The notes: generated by a model not told the origin, from the letters alone. A stretch of 64,000 bases of DNA from JBBPZA01 sp963728925 (GCA_963728925.1 CAVSMB010000031.1:1-64000); one strand, 5' to 3'. Positions 1 through 11,606 are shown, counted from the first letter of the stretch. Made by a program: numbers and translations.

Positions 1-107
1 CCGGGAAAGCCCCGGATTGGCGATTGGCGCCAGTACGCGGCCCGCTTCGTCGGTTTTCACCGAGCGGATCGGGTTTGACCCGGATGCCGACGCTCTTCGG
101 TGACTTG

Positions 108-113
108 TAGCGT
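108..113 (+). promoter_or_regulatory. -10 box, probable leaderless promoter of the DUF2267 gene
   Basis: TAGCGT ends 6 bases before the ATG at 120, so transcription would start at or next to the start codon. No clear -35 element or Shine-Dalgarno sequence is seen. The same arrangement recurs at many genes of this window. Bases 1-107 hold no gene I can support. Confidence 0.4.
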
Positions 114-119
114 GCGGAC

Positions 120-562
120 ATGGTCGTTGCGTCGAAAGACCCCCCGACGGCGGATCTCGCGGAGACGGATGCCTGGCTGCGGGATCTCTGCCGGGAGCTC
201 GGGGGCGACGATCGCCGCCACGCGTGGAACGTCATGGCCGGCTTCCTGCACGCGTTGCGCGATCGGCTCGCAAGCGATGACGTCGTCCGGCTTGCGGCCG
301 AGCTTCCCGGCCCCCTGAGCGGTGCCGTGTACGGGGGCTGGTGGGCGGGTCAGCGACCGGAGGTTTACACGGACGCCGAGGCGTTCGCGGCCCGCGTCGC
401 GCAGTACGCGAGGTTGATGGGCGGCGACGAGACGAGGGCTGCGATCGACGCGGCTTGGGCGGTGCTCAGCCGCCGGGTCGGGCGCGACGAGCTCGCCGCG
501 GTGCTCGACGCCCTGCCCGACGAGGTGACGACACGCGTGAAGCTGCGGACACTCCGGAGTCG

Positions 563-566
<4 letters not shown>
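120..566 (+). CDS. DUF2267 family protein
   Basis: A 148-residue soluble protein that matches the DUF2267 family along most of its length: an N-terminal helical part with ETDAWLRDLC, a middle RHAWNVMAGFLHALRDRL segment and a GGWW motif near residues 74-78. The biochemical role of DUF2267 is unknown, but these proteins are often encoded with stress genes such as universal stress proteins, cation ATPases and small heat-shock proteins. The ATG start is supported by the TAGCGT box 6 bases upstream. The stop overlaps the region where the downstream P-type ATPase begins, so the two were probably co-transcribed. It appears intact, unlike its neighbours. Confidence 0.8.
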
Positions 567-3322
<2,756 letters not shown>

Positions 3323-3334
3323 CGTTCGTCCACC

Positions 3335-4849
3335 GTGGGCTTCGATGCCGCCGAGCTGCAGTCGGACGCGTTGCGTCGCCGCTGCGACGCCAAGGCACTC
3401 GGGTTCGCGACGACCGAGGAGGTTCCGCGGCTGGATCGAATGGTCGGACAGCCGCGGGCGATGGAGGCGCTCGACTTCGCTTTGGCGGAGGACGCCCCGG
3501 GCTTCAACGTCTTCGTGACCGGCCCGACGGGGACCGGGCGGCATAGCGCGCTGCGCGATCGGCTGGCGGCCGGTGCCCGCGAGCGTCCTGCGCCCGACGA
3601 CGTCGTCTACGTCCACAATTTCGCCGACCCGCAGCGTCCGCTTGGGATCGCGCTGCCCAGTGGCCGCGGGAAGGCACTGGCGGACCAGATGGCCGGGTTC
3701 GTGCAGCACTCGCGCGAGGAGATCCCGCGTGCGTTCGAGAGCGAGGGCTATCAGCGCCGGCGCACGCTCGCGGTCGAGGAGCTGAATCGCCAGCGCGACG
3801 CCGGCATCCGGAAGCTTCGCGAGCACGCGCTGAAGCTCGGCATCGCCCTCGAGATCCACCCGCCTGGGGTGGTGACGATGCCGATCGTCCAGGGGCGGCC
3901 GGTGACGCCGCAGGAGTTCGAGCGTCTTCCGGAGGAGCGCAAGGAGGCGTTCCGGTCCGCCCAGCGGGAGCTCGAGGGCGACGTCACCGACCTCAGCAGC
4001 CGCCTGCATCGGCTCGACCACGAGGCGGCGGAGCGCATCAGCGCGCTCGACCGCGAGGTGGCGCTGTTCGCCGTGGGGCACCTGATCGACGAGCTCCTCA
4101 ATGCCTGCCCCGATCACGCCGTCGTCCGCGACTGGCTGGAGCGAGTGCGGGAGGACGTGATCGACAACCTGCCGCGGTTCCGGACGCCACTCCCGCCGAC
4201 GGCCGAGATGCCGCCGCCCGTCGCGATGGCGATGGAGCGGACGAGCGAGGACTTCTTCGGTCGCTACACGGTCAACGTGTTCACCTCCCATGCGGACGGC
4301 GAGGCAGCGCCTGTCATCCATGACGGCAACCCCACGTATCCGAGCCTGTTCGGCCGGATCCAGTACCGCTCGAACTTCGGCGCGGTGTCAACGGATCATC
4401 GCGACCTGCGCGCGGGCGCGATCAGGAACGGCGGTTATCTGATCCTCGACGCCGCCGACCTCCTGACGCGCCCCCTGCTGCGGGACAAGCTCAAGCAATC
4501 CCTGCGCGAACACGAGGCCCGGCTCGAGAACCTCGGCGACCAGTTCACGCTGTTTCCGACCGCGACGATCACGCCAGAGCCGCTCGATCTGGACGTCAAG
4601 GTCGTCCTGGTCGGGTCAGCGGATCTCTACCGGCTGCTCTACGTCGTCGACGAGGATGTTCGCGACCTGTTCCGGGTCCGCGCCGAGTTCGACGTCGACA
4701 TGGCATGGTCGGACGAGGGCGTCGGCGCCTACGCCTCGTTCGTCGCCGCCCAGGTCCAGGACGGTGCGCTTCGGCACTTCGACGCCGAGGCCGTGGCGGC
4801 GCTGGTGGAGCACACGGGGCGCGCGAGGCGGGCCATCGCGAGCGGCTGA
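3335..4849 (+). pseudogene. Lon-like (LonB-type) AAA protein lacking its protease domain
   Basis: A 504-residue product that resembles the N-terminal two thirds of Lon-related ATP-binding proteases (AAA_32 group, usually about 800 residues). Visible are the MVGQPRAMEALDFAL start of the ATPase region, a Walker A-like FVTGPTGTGRHSAL near residue 65, a coiled middle region and the RNGGYLILDAADLL stretch. The C-terminal Lon domain with the Ser-Lys dyad is missing: the reading frame leaves the family after about residue 495 and stops at 4849. At that point the sequence switches into the 3' part of the convergent universal stress gene, so both genes seem to have lost their 3' ends in one deletion. 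Proteolytic activity is not expected from this product. Confidence 0.75.
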
Positions 4850-5513
4850 CTACGCGCTTCCTCGGCGGCGGCGTCGAGCTCCGCCTTCGTCCTGGCCCTG
4901 ATCGCTTCGCCGAGGGCCGTCGCTTGGTACCCCCCGCCGTAGGGCGCCGCGACCGGCGAGGGCGCTGCGACGGAGACGATCGTCAGCTGGCCATGAAGCC
5001 GTGCGGCCAGGCTCTGCGCAACCTCCAGCGCCTGCTTGGCCTCCCTCGAGGCGTCATAGGCAACGCCGATCGCGTGCAGCTTGCGGCTGGGGCGGTCGGC
5101 GAACCCGGCCGGGGCCACCGCTATCGGGCAGGGGCGCCGGAAAGCAGGCGCTCGGCGACGCTTCCCGGAGCGACCCTTCCCAGTGCGCCGTGATGGCTGG
5201 ACCCGACGACCACGACCGCCGGGTCATCGCGTTCGGCCGCCTCGTAGAGCCCGCGTGCCGGGGACGACGCCGCGACCCTTCTGATGACGGCCTCCGGAGC
5301 GAGCCGCCGGGCGTCCTGCGCGAGCCGGTCGGCAAGCTCGCGCACGGCGCGCAGGTAGGCGGTGGCGGCGTCGTCCGGCGGATACCACTCGAGGTCGAGC
5401 GGCTCGACGACCGCCACGAGCAGGGACGCATTCTCCACGCCGGCGAGCAGCTGCCCGAGCGCGACCGCATCGCGACCGCGGTCCGAGCCGTCGTATCCAG
5501 CCAGGACCTTCAA
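4850..5513 (-). pseudogene. Universal stress protein (two-domain), frameshifted and 3'-truncated
   Basis: The first UspA domain begins at a TTG (5513) with MKVLAGYDGSDRGRDAV and ends with the nucleotide-binding type motif VVVVGSSHHGALGRV followed by GSVAERLLSGAP. After GAP one base is missing near 5125. Restoring it continues the frame into a typical PVAVAPAGFA link and a second UspA domain (IGVAYDASREAKQAL). The second domain breaks off near 4850, where Lon-like coding sequence starts on the other strand. Universal stress proteins bind ATP/AMP or serve in dormancy and stress signalling. Here the product would be only the first domain. Confidence 0.75.
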
Positions 5514-5534
5514 GCGCGGTCGCTCTGTCTCTGG

Positions 5535-6905
5535 TCACCCACGCGTGCCGGCCCGCTGGTGGGCAGCGAGGTGCTCGATCAGCCAGTCCCGCGCCAGGTC
5601 GGCGACGGTCTCGAGCGCTCCGGCCTGCTCGAAGAGATGGGTCGCGCGTGGAACGAGGATGAGCCTGTTGGGGCACCGCAGCTGGCGCTGGGCGTTGCGG
5701 TTGAGCTCGATGACGAGGTCGTCGCGCTCACCGACGATCAGCAGCGTCGGGGCGGTGACCTCGGAGAGCCGAGGCTCGGCCAGGTCGGGGCGGCCGCCGC
5801 GGCAGACCACGGCCCACACATCCTCGCTCAGCGCCGCGGCTGCGATCAGTGCGGCAGCGGCGCCGGTGCTGGCGCCGAAGTACCCGATCGGCAGGGCCCC
5901 CACGTCGCTGCGATCGCGCAGCCACTCCGTCGCGGAGGCGAGCCTTCCTGCGAGGAGCGCGATGTCGAACACGTTGCCACGATCGCGCGCCTCGTCGGGG
6001 GTGAGCAGATCGAACAGGAGCGTGGCCAGCCCGGCCTCGACGAGATGGTCGGCGACCATGCGATTGCGCGGACTGTGCCGGCTGCTGCCGCTGCCGTGCG
6101 CGAAGACGACGACCCCGAGCGGATCATTCGGAACGTTGAGATCGCCGGCGAGCGTCACCCCGGCCCCGCCGTCGACCTCGACGCGGAGGGAGCGGCCCGC
6201 GGCTGACCGCAGCAGCCGGACGACCTCGTCGTCCGTCGTCGGAGTGAAGTCGGCGTACCACAGCCCCACAGCGACCAGGTCAGAGGGGGCCTCGACGCAG
6301 ACAACATCGTCGAAGTCGTCGCGCAGCCGTTCCAGCGCCTGGGCGGCGCCGACGGGAACGGCCAGGACGACATGTGAGGCACCGCGATGGCGCAACACGC
6401 GGGCCGCGGCCTGAGCCGTGCTTCCCGTGGCAAGCCCGTCGTCCACGAGCAGGACGGTGCGATCCACGACGGGGACCGCGGCCCGCTCTGGGCGAAAGCG
6501 ACCGGCCCGCTCATCCACCTCGGCACGGCCGCGAGAGACGAGCGCCTGGAGCTGGGGCTGCGCGATGCCAAGCGCCCGCACCACGTCGGGATCGATCAGG
6601 ATCACGTCGTCCTCGCCGACGGCGCCGATCGCGAACTCCGGGTTGTGCGGCGCACCGATCTTGCGCACCAGGACGACGTCCAGGGGGGCGCCGAGCGCGC
6701 GTGCGACCTCCGCCGCCACCGGCACCCCGCCGCGGGGAATGCCCACGACGACCGGGTCGTCATCCCGGAAGCGGTCGAGCACAGCGGCCATCCGGCGCCC
6801 GGCATCGCGCCGGTCGATGAACCGTTGCCGCTCGGCAGGTTCCGGAAAGACATCCGCGAAGGCATGGTTGACCGCACCGTTTCGCTGCCCGGCGGAGCTC
6901 GTCAT
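5535..6905 (-). CDS. Phosphoribosyltransferase - dienelactone hydrolase fusion protein
   Basis: A 456-residue two-domain protein. Residues about 15-220 form a type I phosphoribosyltransferase with the PRPP-binding loop VLLVDDGLATGSTAQAA and the early VVVGIPRGGVPVAAEVA motif. Residues about 230-456 form an alpha/beta hydrolase of the dienelactone-hydrolase type with VVFAHGSGSSRHSPRNR and the nucleophile region GYFGASTGAAAAL. The same fusion is known in mycobacteria (Rv0571c, a DosR dormancy regulon member); its substrates are not known. The ATG at 6905 overlaps the stop of the upstream 91-residue gene (ATGA), so the two are probably translationally coupled. A longer upstream extension of this frame is non-coding in character and was not used. 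Confidence 0.85.
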   Translation of the reverse strand: MTSSAGQRNGAVNHAFADVFPEPAERQRFIDRRDAGRRMAAVLDRFRDDDPVVVGIPRGGVPVAAEVARALGAPLDVVLVRKIGAPHNPEFAIGAVGEDDVILIDPDVVRALGIAQPQLQALVSRGRAEVDERAGRFRPERAAVPVVDRTVLLVDDGLATGSTAQAAARVLRHRGASHVVLAVPVGAAQALERLRDDFDDVVCVEAPSDLVAVGLWYADFTPTTDDEVVRLLRSAAGRSLRVEVDGGAGVTLAGDLNVPNDPLGVVVFAHGSGSSRHSPRNRMVADHLVEAGLATLLFDLLTPDEARDRGNVFDIALLAGRLASATEWLRDRSDVGALPIGYFGASTGAAAALIAAAALSEDVWAVVCRGGRPDLAEPRLSEVTAPTLLIVGERDDLVIELNRNAQRQLRCPNRLILVPRATHLFEQAGALETVADLARDWLIEHLAAHQRAGTRG

Positions 6906-7177
6906 CGCCAGGCCGCTTGTCGCTCGCCCTTCGGCCTCGCGTGCACACGCTTGAACCGCATGTCCCAGAGCTCGCCGGCGTCGTAGCGGCTCACGTCGAG
7001 CGTGCGGCAGTCTTCGAGCACGGCCTCGAACCCGCCGTGCTCGTAGAGCCGCGAGACGACGCGGAACAACGACCGTCCGTCGGTCAGGTACGCGTCCTCC
7101 GGCAGTTCCTCCAGGAAGGCGGCTTCGCGCGGCCGCACGCTCGGGGGCAAGTTCCTGCGACGAAACGGAGAGGCCAT
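6902..7177 (-). CDS. Small conserved-looking protein, coupled to the phosphoribosyltransferase fusion
   Basis: A 91-residue soluble protein, basic at the start and end, with a compact middle (EDAYLTDGRSLFRVVSRL, then CRTLDVSRYDAGELWDMRF). I do not recognise a named domain. Its stop codon overlaps the next start as ATGA, which argues that it is real and expressed with the phosphoribosyltransferase-hydrolase. The ATG at 7177 was chosen; other in-frame starts exist just upstream (an ATG 12 bases earlier). The upstream 240 bases to the archease remnant hold no gene I can support. Confidence 0.6.
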   Translation of the reverse strand: MASPFRRRNLPPSVRPREAAFLEELPEDAYLTDGRSLFRVVSRLYEHGGFEAVLEDCRTLDVSRYDAGELWDMRFKRVHARPKGERQAAWR

Positions 7178-7417
7178 GCGCCGGAGCATTCCAAGCGCGG
7201 GCCTGGCGATCATCCGCACGCGACGCGGCTTTGCGGTCGGGCAAACTACGGAGCAATCCGCGCCTCGCGCACGCTCCCCGATCATCTCGTCCGCCCGCGC
7301 CTTGCGGCCTCGGTAGTGCTCGCCGCGCCGGGACGAGCGGCACGAGTCGATCGTCTTCCCGGCCGATGGCGTCAGCATCGTGCGTCGCACCGGCTCGCGG
7401 GCGCGACGGCGCGCCTG

Positions 7418-7630
7418 ATGGGCTACCGCTGGGTCGACCACACCGCAGAGCTCGAGCTGCGCGTCGAGGCCGCGACGGAGGAGATGGTGTTCGAAGACGC
7501 GTTGCGAGCGCTGGTGGAATTGCTCGACGATTTCGACGAGGGCGCCGGTCCGGTCGTCTTCGAGGTGGCGGTCGAGGCGCCCGACCGCGCGGGGCTGTTC
7601 GCGCGCTTTCTCGAGGAACTCGCCTGCCCG
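7418..7630 (+). pseudogene. Archease, N-terminal remnant
   Basis: The frame from ATG 7418 begins MGYRWVDHTAELELRVEAA, then FEDALRALVELL and APDRAGLFARFLEELA. This is the first half of archease, the small calcium-binding activator of the RNA ligase RtcB. After about residue 70 the similarity stops in all frames, so the metal-binding C-terminal half is lost. No rtcB gene is seen nearby. In mycobacteria archease- and RtcB-like genes belong to the same dormancy regulon as the phosphoribosyltransferase fusion next door, which suggests a common origin of this block. Confidence 0.6.
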
Positions 7631-8167
7631 GCCCGAGGCCCAGCGGCATCTGGCGCACGACGTCGACGCGTGCCTCGCTCACGTCGCTGGCGAGGGTCGC
7701 ATGGCCGGCACGACAGAGGCATCCCTCGTAGTCACAGCGGTGTCGCGCGTGCTGCACCGTCACGTCTCCGAGCGCGGACTGCAGGGATTTCCTCGCGATC
7801 CTCCCTGAGAGGCTCAGGCAGTGCAGATCGGACATCGCGCACTGCCGGCCCTTGGTCACGGATGAGCAGGGCGGTATCGAAGGCCTGTCGAACCTCCTCG
7901 TCCTCCTCGCCGTGCTTCGGCACGTACGCGATCTGCGTCCCTAGCCTTCAGGGCGCGCCTCGTCGCCTTGACCGGGTCCGTCCATCGAGTCGCAATGTGG
8001 AGGCATCAGCTTGCCGCTTCGTCTCGAGGATCAACGCTGATCCTCGGGTCTCTACGCGTGACTGCCATCCGTATGCGACCGCACGCGCACGTCGGGCTTA
8101 CCCACCCGACGGTGCCGTGCGTGATCACGTCGAGCGCCGGGTGGCCGGCTGGTTGCGGCCCGTGCAG
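7631..8167. other. Unresolved remnant stretch between archease and MMPL fragments
   Basis: No intact gene is supported here. One minus-strand frame (7732-7923) gives TQIAYVPKHGEEDEEVRQAF followed by DTALLIRDQGPAVRDV, which reads like real protein for about 40 residues but has no family I can name. One plus-strand frame near 7645-7810 reads EAQRHLAHDVDACLAHVAGE and then stops. The stretch probably contains pieces of two or more broken genes. Confidence 0.3.
8025..8046. terminator. Perfect 9-bp hairpin, possible terminator
   Basis: CGAGGATCA, loop ACGC, then TGATCCTCG form a perfect 9-base-pair stem. There is no T-run on either side, so its role as an intrinsic terminator is uncertain. Confidence 0.2.
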
Positions 8168-8440
8168 TCATGTTCCGGCGCGCGCCGGCGCCCCGCGCAG
8201 GCGACCGAAGCGTCGGCGGGCCTCGCCGATCGGCACCGTGGGCGCGGTCGGCGGGGCCGGCGGGGAGGCCACGGGCGGCTTGGTGGGCCACCAGGCTCGC
8301 GGGCCGAGCACCTCGAGCACAGCGGGAAGAAGGACTGGCCGAACGACCAGCGCGTCGATCAGGACGGCGATGGCCAGCCCCACGGTCAAGCGGAGGTTGA
8401 AGAGCCCGCTCAGGGCGAAGGGCACGATCGCGGCGACCAT
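8168..8440 (-). pseudogene. MMPL/RND-type transporter, C-terminal stub
   Basis: About 90 residues with two hydrophobic helices and the sequence LAIAVLIDALVVRPVLLPAV followed by LEVLG and AWWPTKP. This is the typical end of MMPL-family exporters (last two membrane helices and a short cytosolic tail). The remaining 600 or more N-terminal residues are missing. The fragment begins exactly where the IS21-type transposase remnant ends (about 8440), so the insertion or a later deletion from it removed the 5' part. Confidence 0.7.
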
Positions 8441-8446
8441 GAGTCA

Positions 8447-9312
8447 TCACCTCGCGCTCTTCGAGCAGCCGGTCGATTGGCCGGCAACGCAGCGTCCGAT
8501 GGTGGCGCGGGTTCGCCCGCGCGTCGAATCAGTTGTCGAGTTGCAGCTGGAAGTCGCGCTCGTTGGCGAAGCAGCGGCCAGGCTCGAAGCTGCGCTCGAG
8601 GAAGTCCTGAACGCGCTCGACGACGCCCTTGGCCTGCGGATCGGCCGGCTCGCAGAGAACCAGTCGGCCTTCAAGGCGCCGCAGAACGCAGCGAACTCGT
8701 CCGTCGGGCGCCCATCGCGGGCGTGCAGACCGGACTAGCGGTCCCAAACCAGCGTCTCGGGCAGCGCCCCTCCGACCACAGGCAGCGCGCGATCCCGGCC
8801 AGCAGGTCCGGCGTCTGCTTGGAGAAGATCAGCGCGCCAGCGCCCGCGCGCGAGTAGCCCAGGCACGCGACGACGACCCAGCCGCGGCGCGTCTGGCCAT
8901 GGCCGACCGGAAGCTCGTCCTTCGGCTCCCACAGGTCGAACTGGCAGATCTCGCCTGACCTGTAGACCGTCCGCTGAAAGGTCCTCGGCGGCGGCGCGAA
9001 CAGCGGCCGGACCTCGCGCAAGTAGTCATCGACGATCGTCTTGCCGCCATCAAAGCCCAGCGGCGCGATCAGCTCCCGGACGCGTTGCCCCGGCAGCTTC
9101 GGGTCCAGGCGCAGCAGCCGGTGGACCTCGTCCTTGAACGGGTCCAGCTTCCACCCCGCAGGCGCGCGCACATAGCGCGGCGCCTCGTCGTTGGCGATCG
9201 CGTTGCGGATCGTGTCGCGGTGCAGCCCGGTCCGGCGATGGATCTCCCGGATCGACAAGCCGCGCACGAATTGCAGCCGCCGAACCTCCGCCCACTGCTC
9301 CACTCCGACCAC
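8447..9312 (-). pseudogene. istA: IS21-type transposase IstA, multiply frameshifted
   Basis: From GTG 9312 the frame reads VVGVEQWAEVRRLQFVRGLS, then a helix-turn-helix IREIHRRTGLHRDTIRNAI and the start of the DDE integrase core (SGEICQFDLWEPKDELPVGH). Near 8770 the frame shifts, and later parts are found in other frames: LPETLVWDR, then CEPADPQAKGVVERVQDF with FANERDFQLQLDN, then RPIDRLLEERE after a TGA in place of a Trp codon. The C-terminal domain beyond RLLEERE is missing. No active transposase can be made. Confidence 0.8.
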
Positions 9313-9377
9313 CTCGCTCCTCCCGACCTCGCTCTGAGCAAACGAACCCAGGCCCGCAAACCGCCGGACGCTCACGC

Positions 9378-9420
9378 GGTCCACTTTTCAACCGGCGCAG
9401 GTGGCCCAGTCTTCACCCGG
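9378..9420. repeat. IS21-type terminal tandem repeats
   Basis: GGTCCACTTTTCAACCGG (9378-9395) and GGCCCAGTCTTCACCCGG (9403-9420) are near-identical 18-mers with starts 25 bases apart, just inside the element end. Multiple repeats of this kind at the ends are the transposase-binding sites of IS21-family elements. Confidence 0.7.
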
Positions 9421-9504
9421 CGCCGACACCAATTGACCCTAGAGTGACGCGGTCCGGGTCCGCGCGAAGGCCTAATATGGCGTATCTGCAGGAGTTTCCT
9501 TTGA

Positions 9505-9578
9505 TCGGGGAGACAGGATTTGAACCTGCGACCTTCCGGCCCCCAGCCGGATGCGCTACCAGGCTGCGCCACTCCCCG
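9505..9578 (-). tRNA. tRNA-Pro (anticodon GGG)
   Basis: A complete cloverleaf on the minus strand: acceptor CGGGGAG paired with CTCCCCG, anticodon stem TCCGG/CCGGA around loop CTGGGGG, T arm GCAGG-TTCAAAT-CCTGT and discriminator A. It lies 77 bases from the IS21 end and follows tRNA-Gly on the same strand. Confidence 0.95.
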
Positions 9579-9612
9579 GTGGTGCGGGGCATTCTAGGCG
9601 CCCGGGGTTCGA

Positions 9613-9683
9613 AGCGGCGGACGGGAATCGAACCCGCATCATCGCCTTGGAAGGGCGAGGCTCTACCGTTGAGCTACCACCGC
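9613..9683 (-). tRNA. tRNA-Gly (anticodon TCC)
   Basis: Acceptor GCGGTGG paired with CCGCCGC, anticodon stem TCGCC/GGCGA around loop CTTCCAA, and T arm GCGGG-TTCGATT-CCCGT. Its 5' end overlaps the 3' end of the upstream HNH gene by 21 bases. Confidence 0.95.
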
Positions 9684-10103
9684 GCGTGCAAAGCCGCCAC
9701 GAAGGGCGGTTCTGCGACGGTGACAGTTTGCACAGACGACGTCGCACTTCGCCATCTCGTCGAGCACGGCCTGCCAGTTGCGGTCCCTGAAACCCTTTCC
9801 GACGCCGAACGCCTTCGCACCGCGGTGGTCGAATTCCAGGACCACCGGATCGGCCTCGCCGCAGTCGACGCAAGGATGCGACCGGAGAAAGTCGACGAGG
9901 TAGGCGACGCGCTCGCGAACCAGCGCGCGCTTGCGCCGTAGGGCCTCGTCGATGTAGCGCTGGCGGTTCGCCGCGTAGTGCTCCTGCTTGTACGCCGCGC
10001 GGCACGGCCGGCAGTAGTTGTCCCGCTGGCCCTTTGCCCTGCGCCGCCACGCGAACTGTTCGACGGGCTTGTGGGTTCCGCAGCGGCCGCAGCGCCTCGA
10101 CAC
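9663..10103 (-). CDS. HNH endonuclease-like protein with two zinc-finger-type cysteine pairs
   Basis: A 146-residue protein. The N-terminal part has CGRCGTHKPVEQF and YCRPCRAAYKQEHYA, a four-cysteine zinc-ribbon. The C-terminal part is an HNH core with CVDCGEADPVVLEFDHRGAK and CDVVCANCHRRRTA, that is, the CxxC ... DH ... CxxCH pattern of the HNH fold. Such proteins cut or nick DNA, but many chromosomal copies are uncharacterised. GTG 10103 is chosen because the cysteine-rich family begins there; upstream sequence is low-complexity. The stop codon lies inside tRNA-Gly, so the mRNA runs into the tRNA gene. It is one of three nuclease-like genes beside tRNA genes in this window. Confidence 0.75.
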   Translation of the reverse strand: MSRRCGRCGTHKPVEQFAWRRRAKGQRDNYCRPCRAAYKQEHYAANRQRYIDEALRRKRALVRERVAYLVDFLRSHPCVDCGEADPVVLEFDHRGAKAFGVGKGFRDRNWQAVLDEMAKCDVVCANCHRRRTALRGGFARAVVAQR

Positions 10104-10135
10104 GAGGTGATTATCGGCGCCTGCTCGGACGAACG

Positions 10136-10968
10136 CTAGCGCCGCCGCTCCTCGATCGGCACCTCGCCGCTCCCCCCCTCCAGCGAAGGCGGCGGCCACG
10201 GGCCGAACCAGTTGTCGCGGGCGCCGTCGAGAGTGACGACGGAGCCCGAGGGGCGTGGCCGACGGGTGAGGCCAGCAGCGCCACGAGCCAGGCGTGCTCC
10301 TGCTCGCGGCCCAGGCGCTGGAGCGGGACCGTCCGCGCCGCGGCGCGCCACACCTGCTCGGGGTACTTGCGCAGCGACTCGGTGTCGAAGTGGCCGGCGG
10401 CCGCGGCGATCACCGCGATGCCGTCCGGCGCCCAGCGCTCGGCGAGCTCGCGCGTGAGGGCCTCGACCGCCGCGCGCGCCGCGCTGGAGTGGACCATGCC
10501 GGTCAGGCCGTGGTGCGGCGAGAGGGTCACGTTGACGATCGTGCCACGGCCTGCCGCGCGCATGGCCTGCTCGACGGCGGCCTCGGACATCCGGAGCGTG
10601 CCGCCCACGTTGAGCCCCATGACCGCGCGCCAGCCCTTGGCGTCGATCATCTCGGCCGGCGCGAAGTATTGGCCGCCGGCGTTGTTGACGAGCACGTCGA
10701 GGCGGCCGTGGCGATCGAGCACCTCGGCGACCAGGGCGCGGGCCGCGGAGGCGTCGCGGATGTCGGCGACCGCGGTGTCGGAACGCTCGCGCCCTATGGC
10801 GGCGGCGGCCGCGTCGAGGACGTCGGCGCGCCGGCCGGCGATCACCACCCGGGCGCCGCAGGAGGCCAGCTCCAGCGCAGCGGCCTTTCCGAGGCCGGTG
10901 CCGCCGCCGGTGACGAGCGCGACCTCGCCGTCGAGCAGACCGGCCCGGAAGATCTCGGAGGGCGCCAC
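10136..10968 (-). pseudogene. SDR-family oxidoreductase with a late frameshift
   Basis: A short-chain dehydrogenase of about 276 residues. It has the NAD(P)-binding motif VALVTGGGTGLGKAAAL, NNAGGQYFAPAEM and a region where the usual Tyr-x-x-x-Lys is not clear (HSSAARAAVEALTREL). The text resembles 2,4-dienoyl-CoA or trans-2-enoyl-CoA reductase-like SDRs. Near 10258 one base is missing; the natural ending SGSVVTLDGARDNWFGPWPP is found in the neighbouring frame. It starts at GTG 10968, 11 bases after the TetR gene, and is probably the third gene of the P450-TetR operon. Confidence 0.7.
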
Positions 10969-10979
10969 GGCGGCGCAGT

Positions 10980-11606
10980 CTACGGCTGCTTCATCCGCGT
11001 TCCCAGACCGGCGAAGAACAGCTCGAGCATCGTCGCGCCGAGGTCGTCGGGCACGACGTCTGGTTCGAGGAGGCGCTCGAGCGCGAAGCCGTTGACCATC
11101 GCGAAGGTCATCAGCGCGAGATCGTCGTAGGGCACGGGCGACTGGATTCCGAGCTCCTCCGCACGCCGACGCAGCAGCTCGGCGATCCGCGCGCGCAGCG
11201 TCCTGTAGCGCGACACGAGCTGCTCGCGGAAGGCCTCGTCGCGCGACGCGTGTGCCGCGAACTCGAGGAATAGGCGCTGACCGATCGGATCCGCCGCGAC
11301 GTGACGGGCGAAGTCGTCCCCCGCCCGCCGGGCCATGACCTCGGGATCGTCCGACGCGCCGAGCGCGACGTCGATCTCGCGCAGCCGCTCTGCGAAGTGC
11401 TCGTCGAGCATCGTCAGGAACAGGTCCTCCTTGGTCGCGAAGTTCGCGTAGAAGGCGCCCTTGGTGTAGCCCGCCTGCGCCGCGATCTCCTCGATCGAGG
11501 TACCCGCCAGCCCGCGCTGTGCGCACAACCGCGCGGCAGCCTCGGTGAGGCTCGCGCGCGTGACCGCCTGGCGCTCCTTGCGCGTCAGCCGCTGCGTCGC
11601 GGCCAT
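10980..11606 (-). CDS. TetR/AcrR family regulator
   Basis: A 208-residue repressor-type protein. The N-terminal helix-turn-helix covers about residues 27-60 (TSIEEIAAQAGYTKGAFYAN), followed by a typical all-helical ligand domain. Its ATG overlaps the stop of the P450 gene by one base (TGATG), so the two are translationally coupled. The regulator probably controls its own operon; dyad sequences lie over the promoter at 12951-12984. The ligand is unknown, possibly a lipid or hydrophobic substrate of the P450. Confidence 0.85.
   Translation of the reverse strand: MAATQRLTRKERQAVTRASLTEAAARLCAQRGLAGTSIEEIAAQAGYTKGAFYANFATKEDLFLTMLDEHFAERLREIDVALGASDDPEVMARRAGDDFARHVAADPIGQRLFLEFAAHASRDEAFREQLVSRYRTLRARIAELLRRRAEELGIQSPVPYDDLALMTFAMVNGFALERLLEPDVVPDDLGATMLELFFAGLGTRMKQP

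Larger units (their letters stand above)
8443..9428 (-). mobile_element. IS21-family insertion sequence remnant
   Basis: A broken element holding the istA transposase region and one element end. The outer end is at about 9428, where the minus strand starts TGTCGGCG. It is followed by two 18-base tandem repeats, typical of IS21-family ends. No istB helper ATPase and no second end are found; the other side runs directly into the MMPL stub. The element is therefore a dead 5' fragment. Confidence 0.75.

Noticed and set aside
4705..5193. Plus-strand reading frames across the Lon/USP junction as a new fusion gene
   Set aside because: They are antisense to the USP gene and frame-shifted against the Lon-like gene; no domain is present.
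8025..8046. Hairpin as a riboswitch or attC-like site
   Set aside because: The stem is short and perfect with a 4-base loop, and no integron or regulated gene lies next to it; listed only as a weak terminator candidate.
6917..8857. 646-codon plus-strand frame that contains the archease start
   Set aside because: Only codons 168-238 (archease remnant) look like protein; the rest is antisense or non-coding text across several broken genes.
9505..9683. tRNA-Pro/tRNA-Gly pair as an att site of an integrated element
   Set aside because: No integrase and no direct repeat of a tRNA 3' end were found. The IS21 remnant is close but has its own ends.
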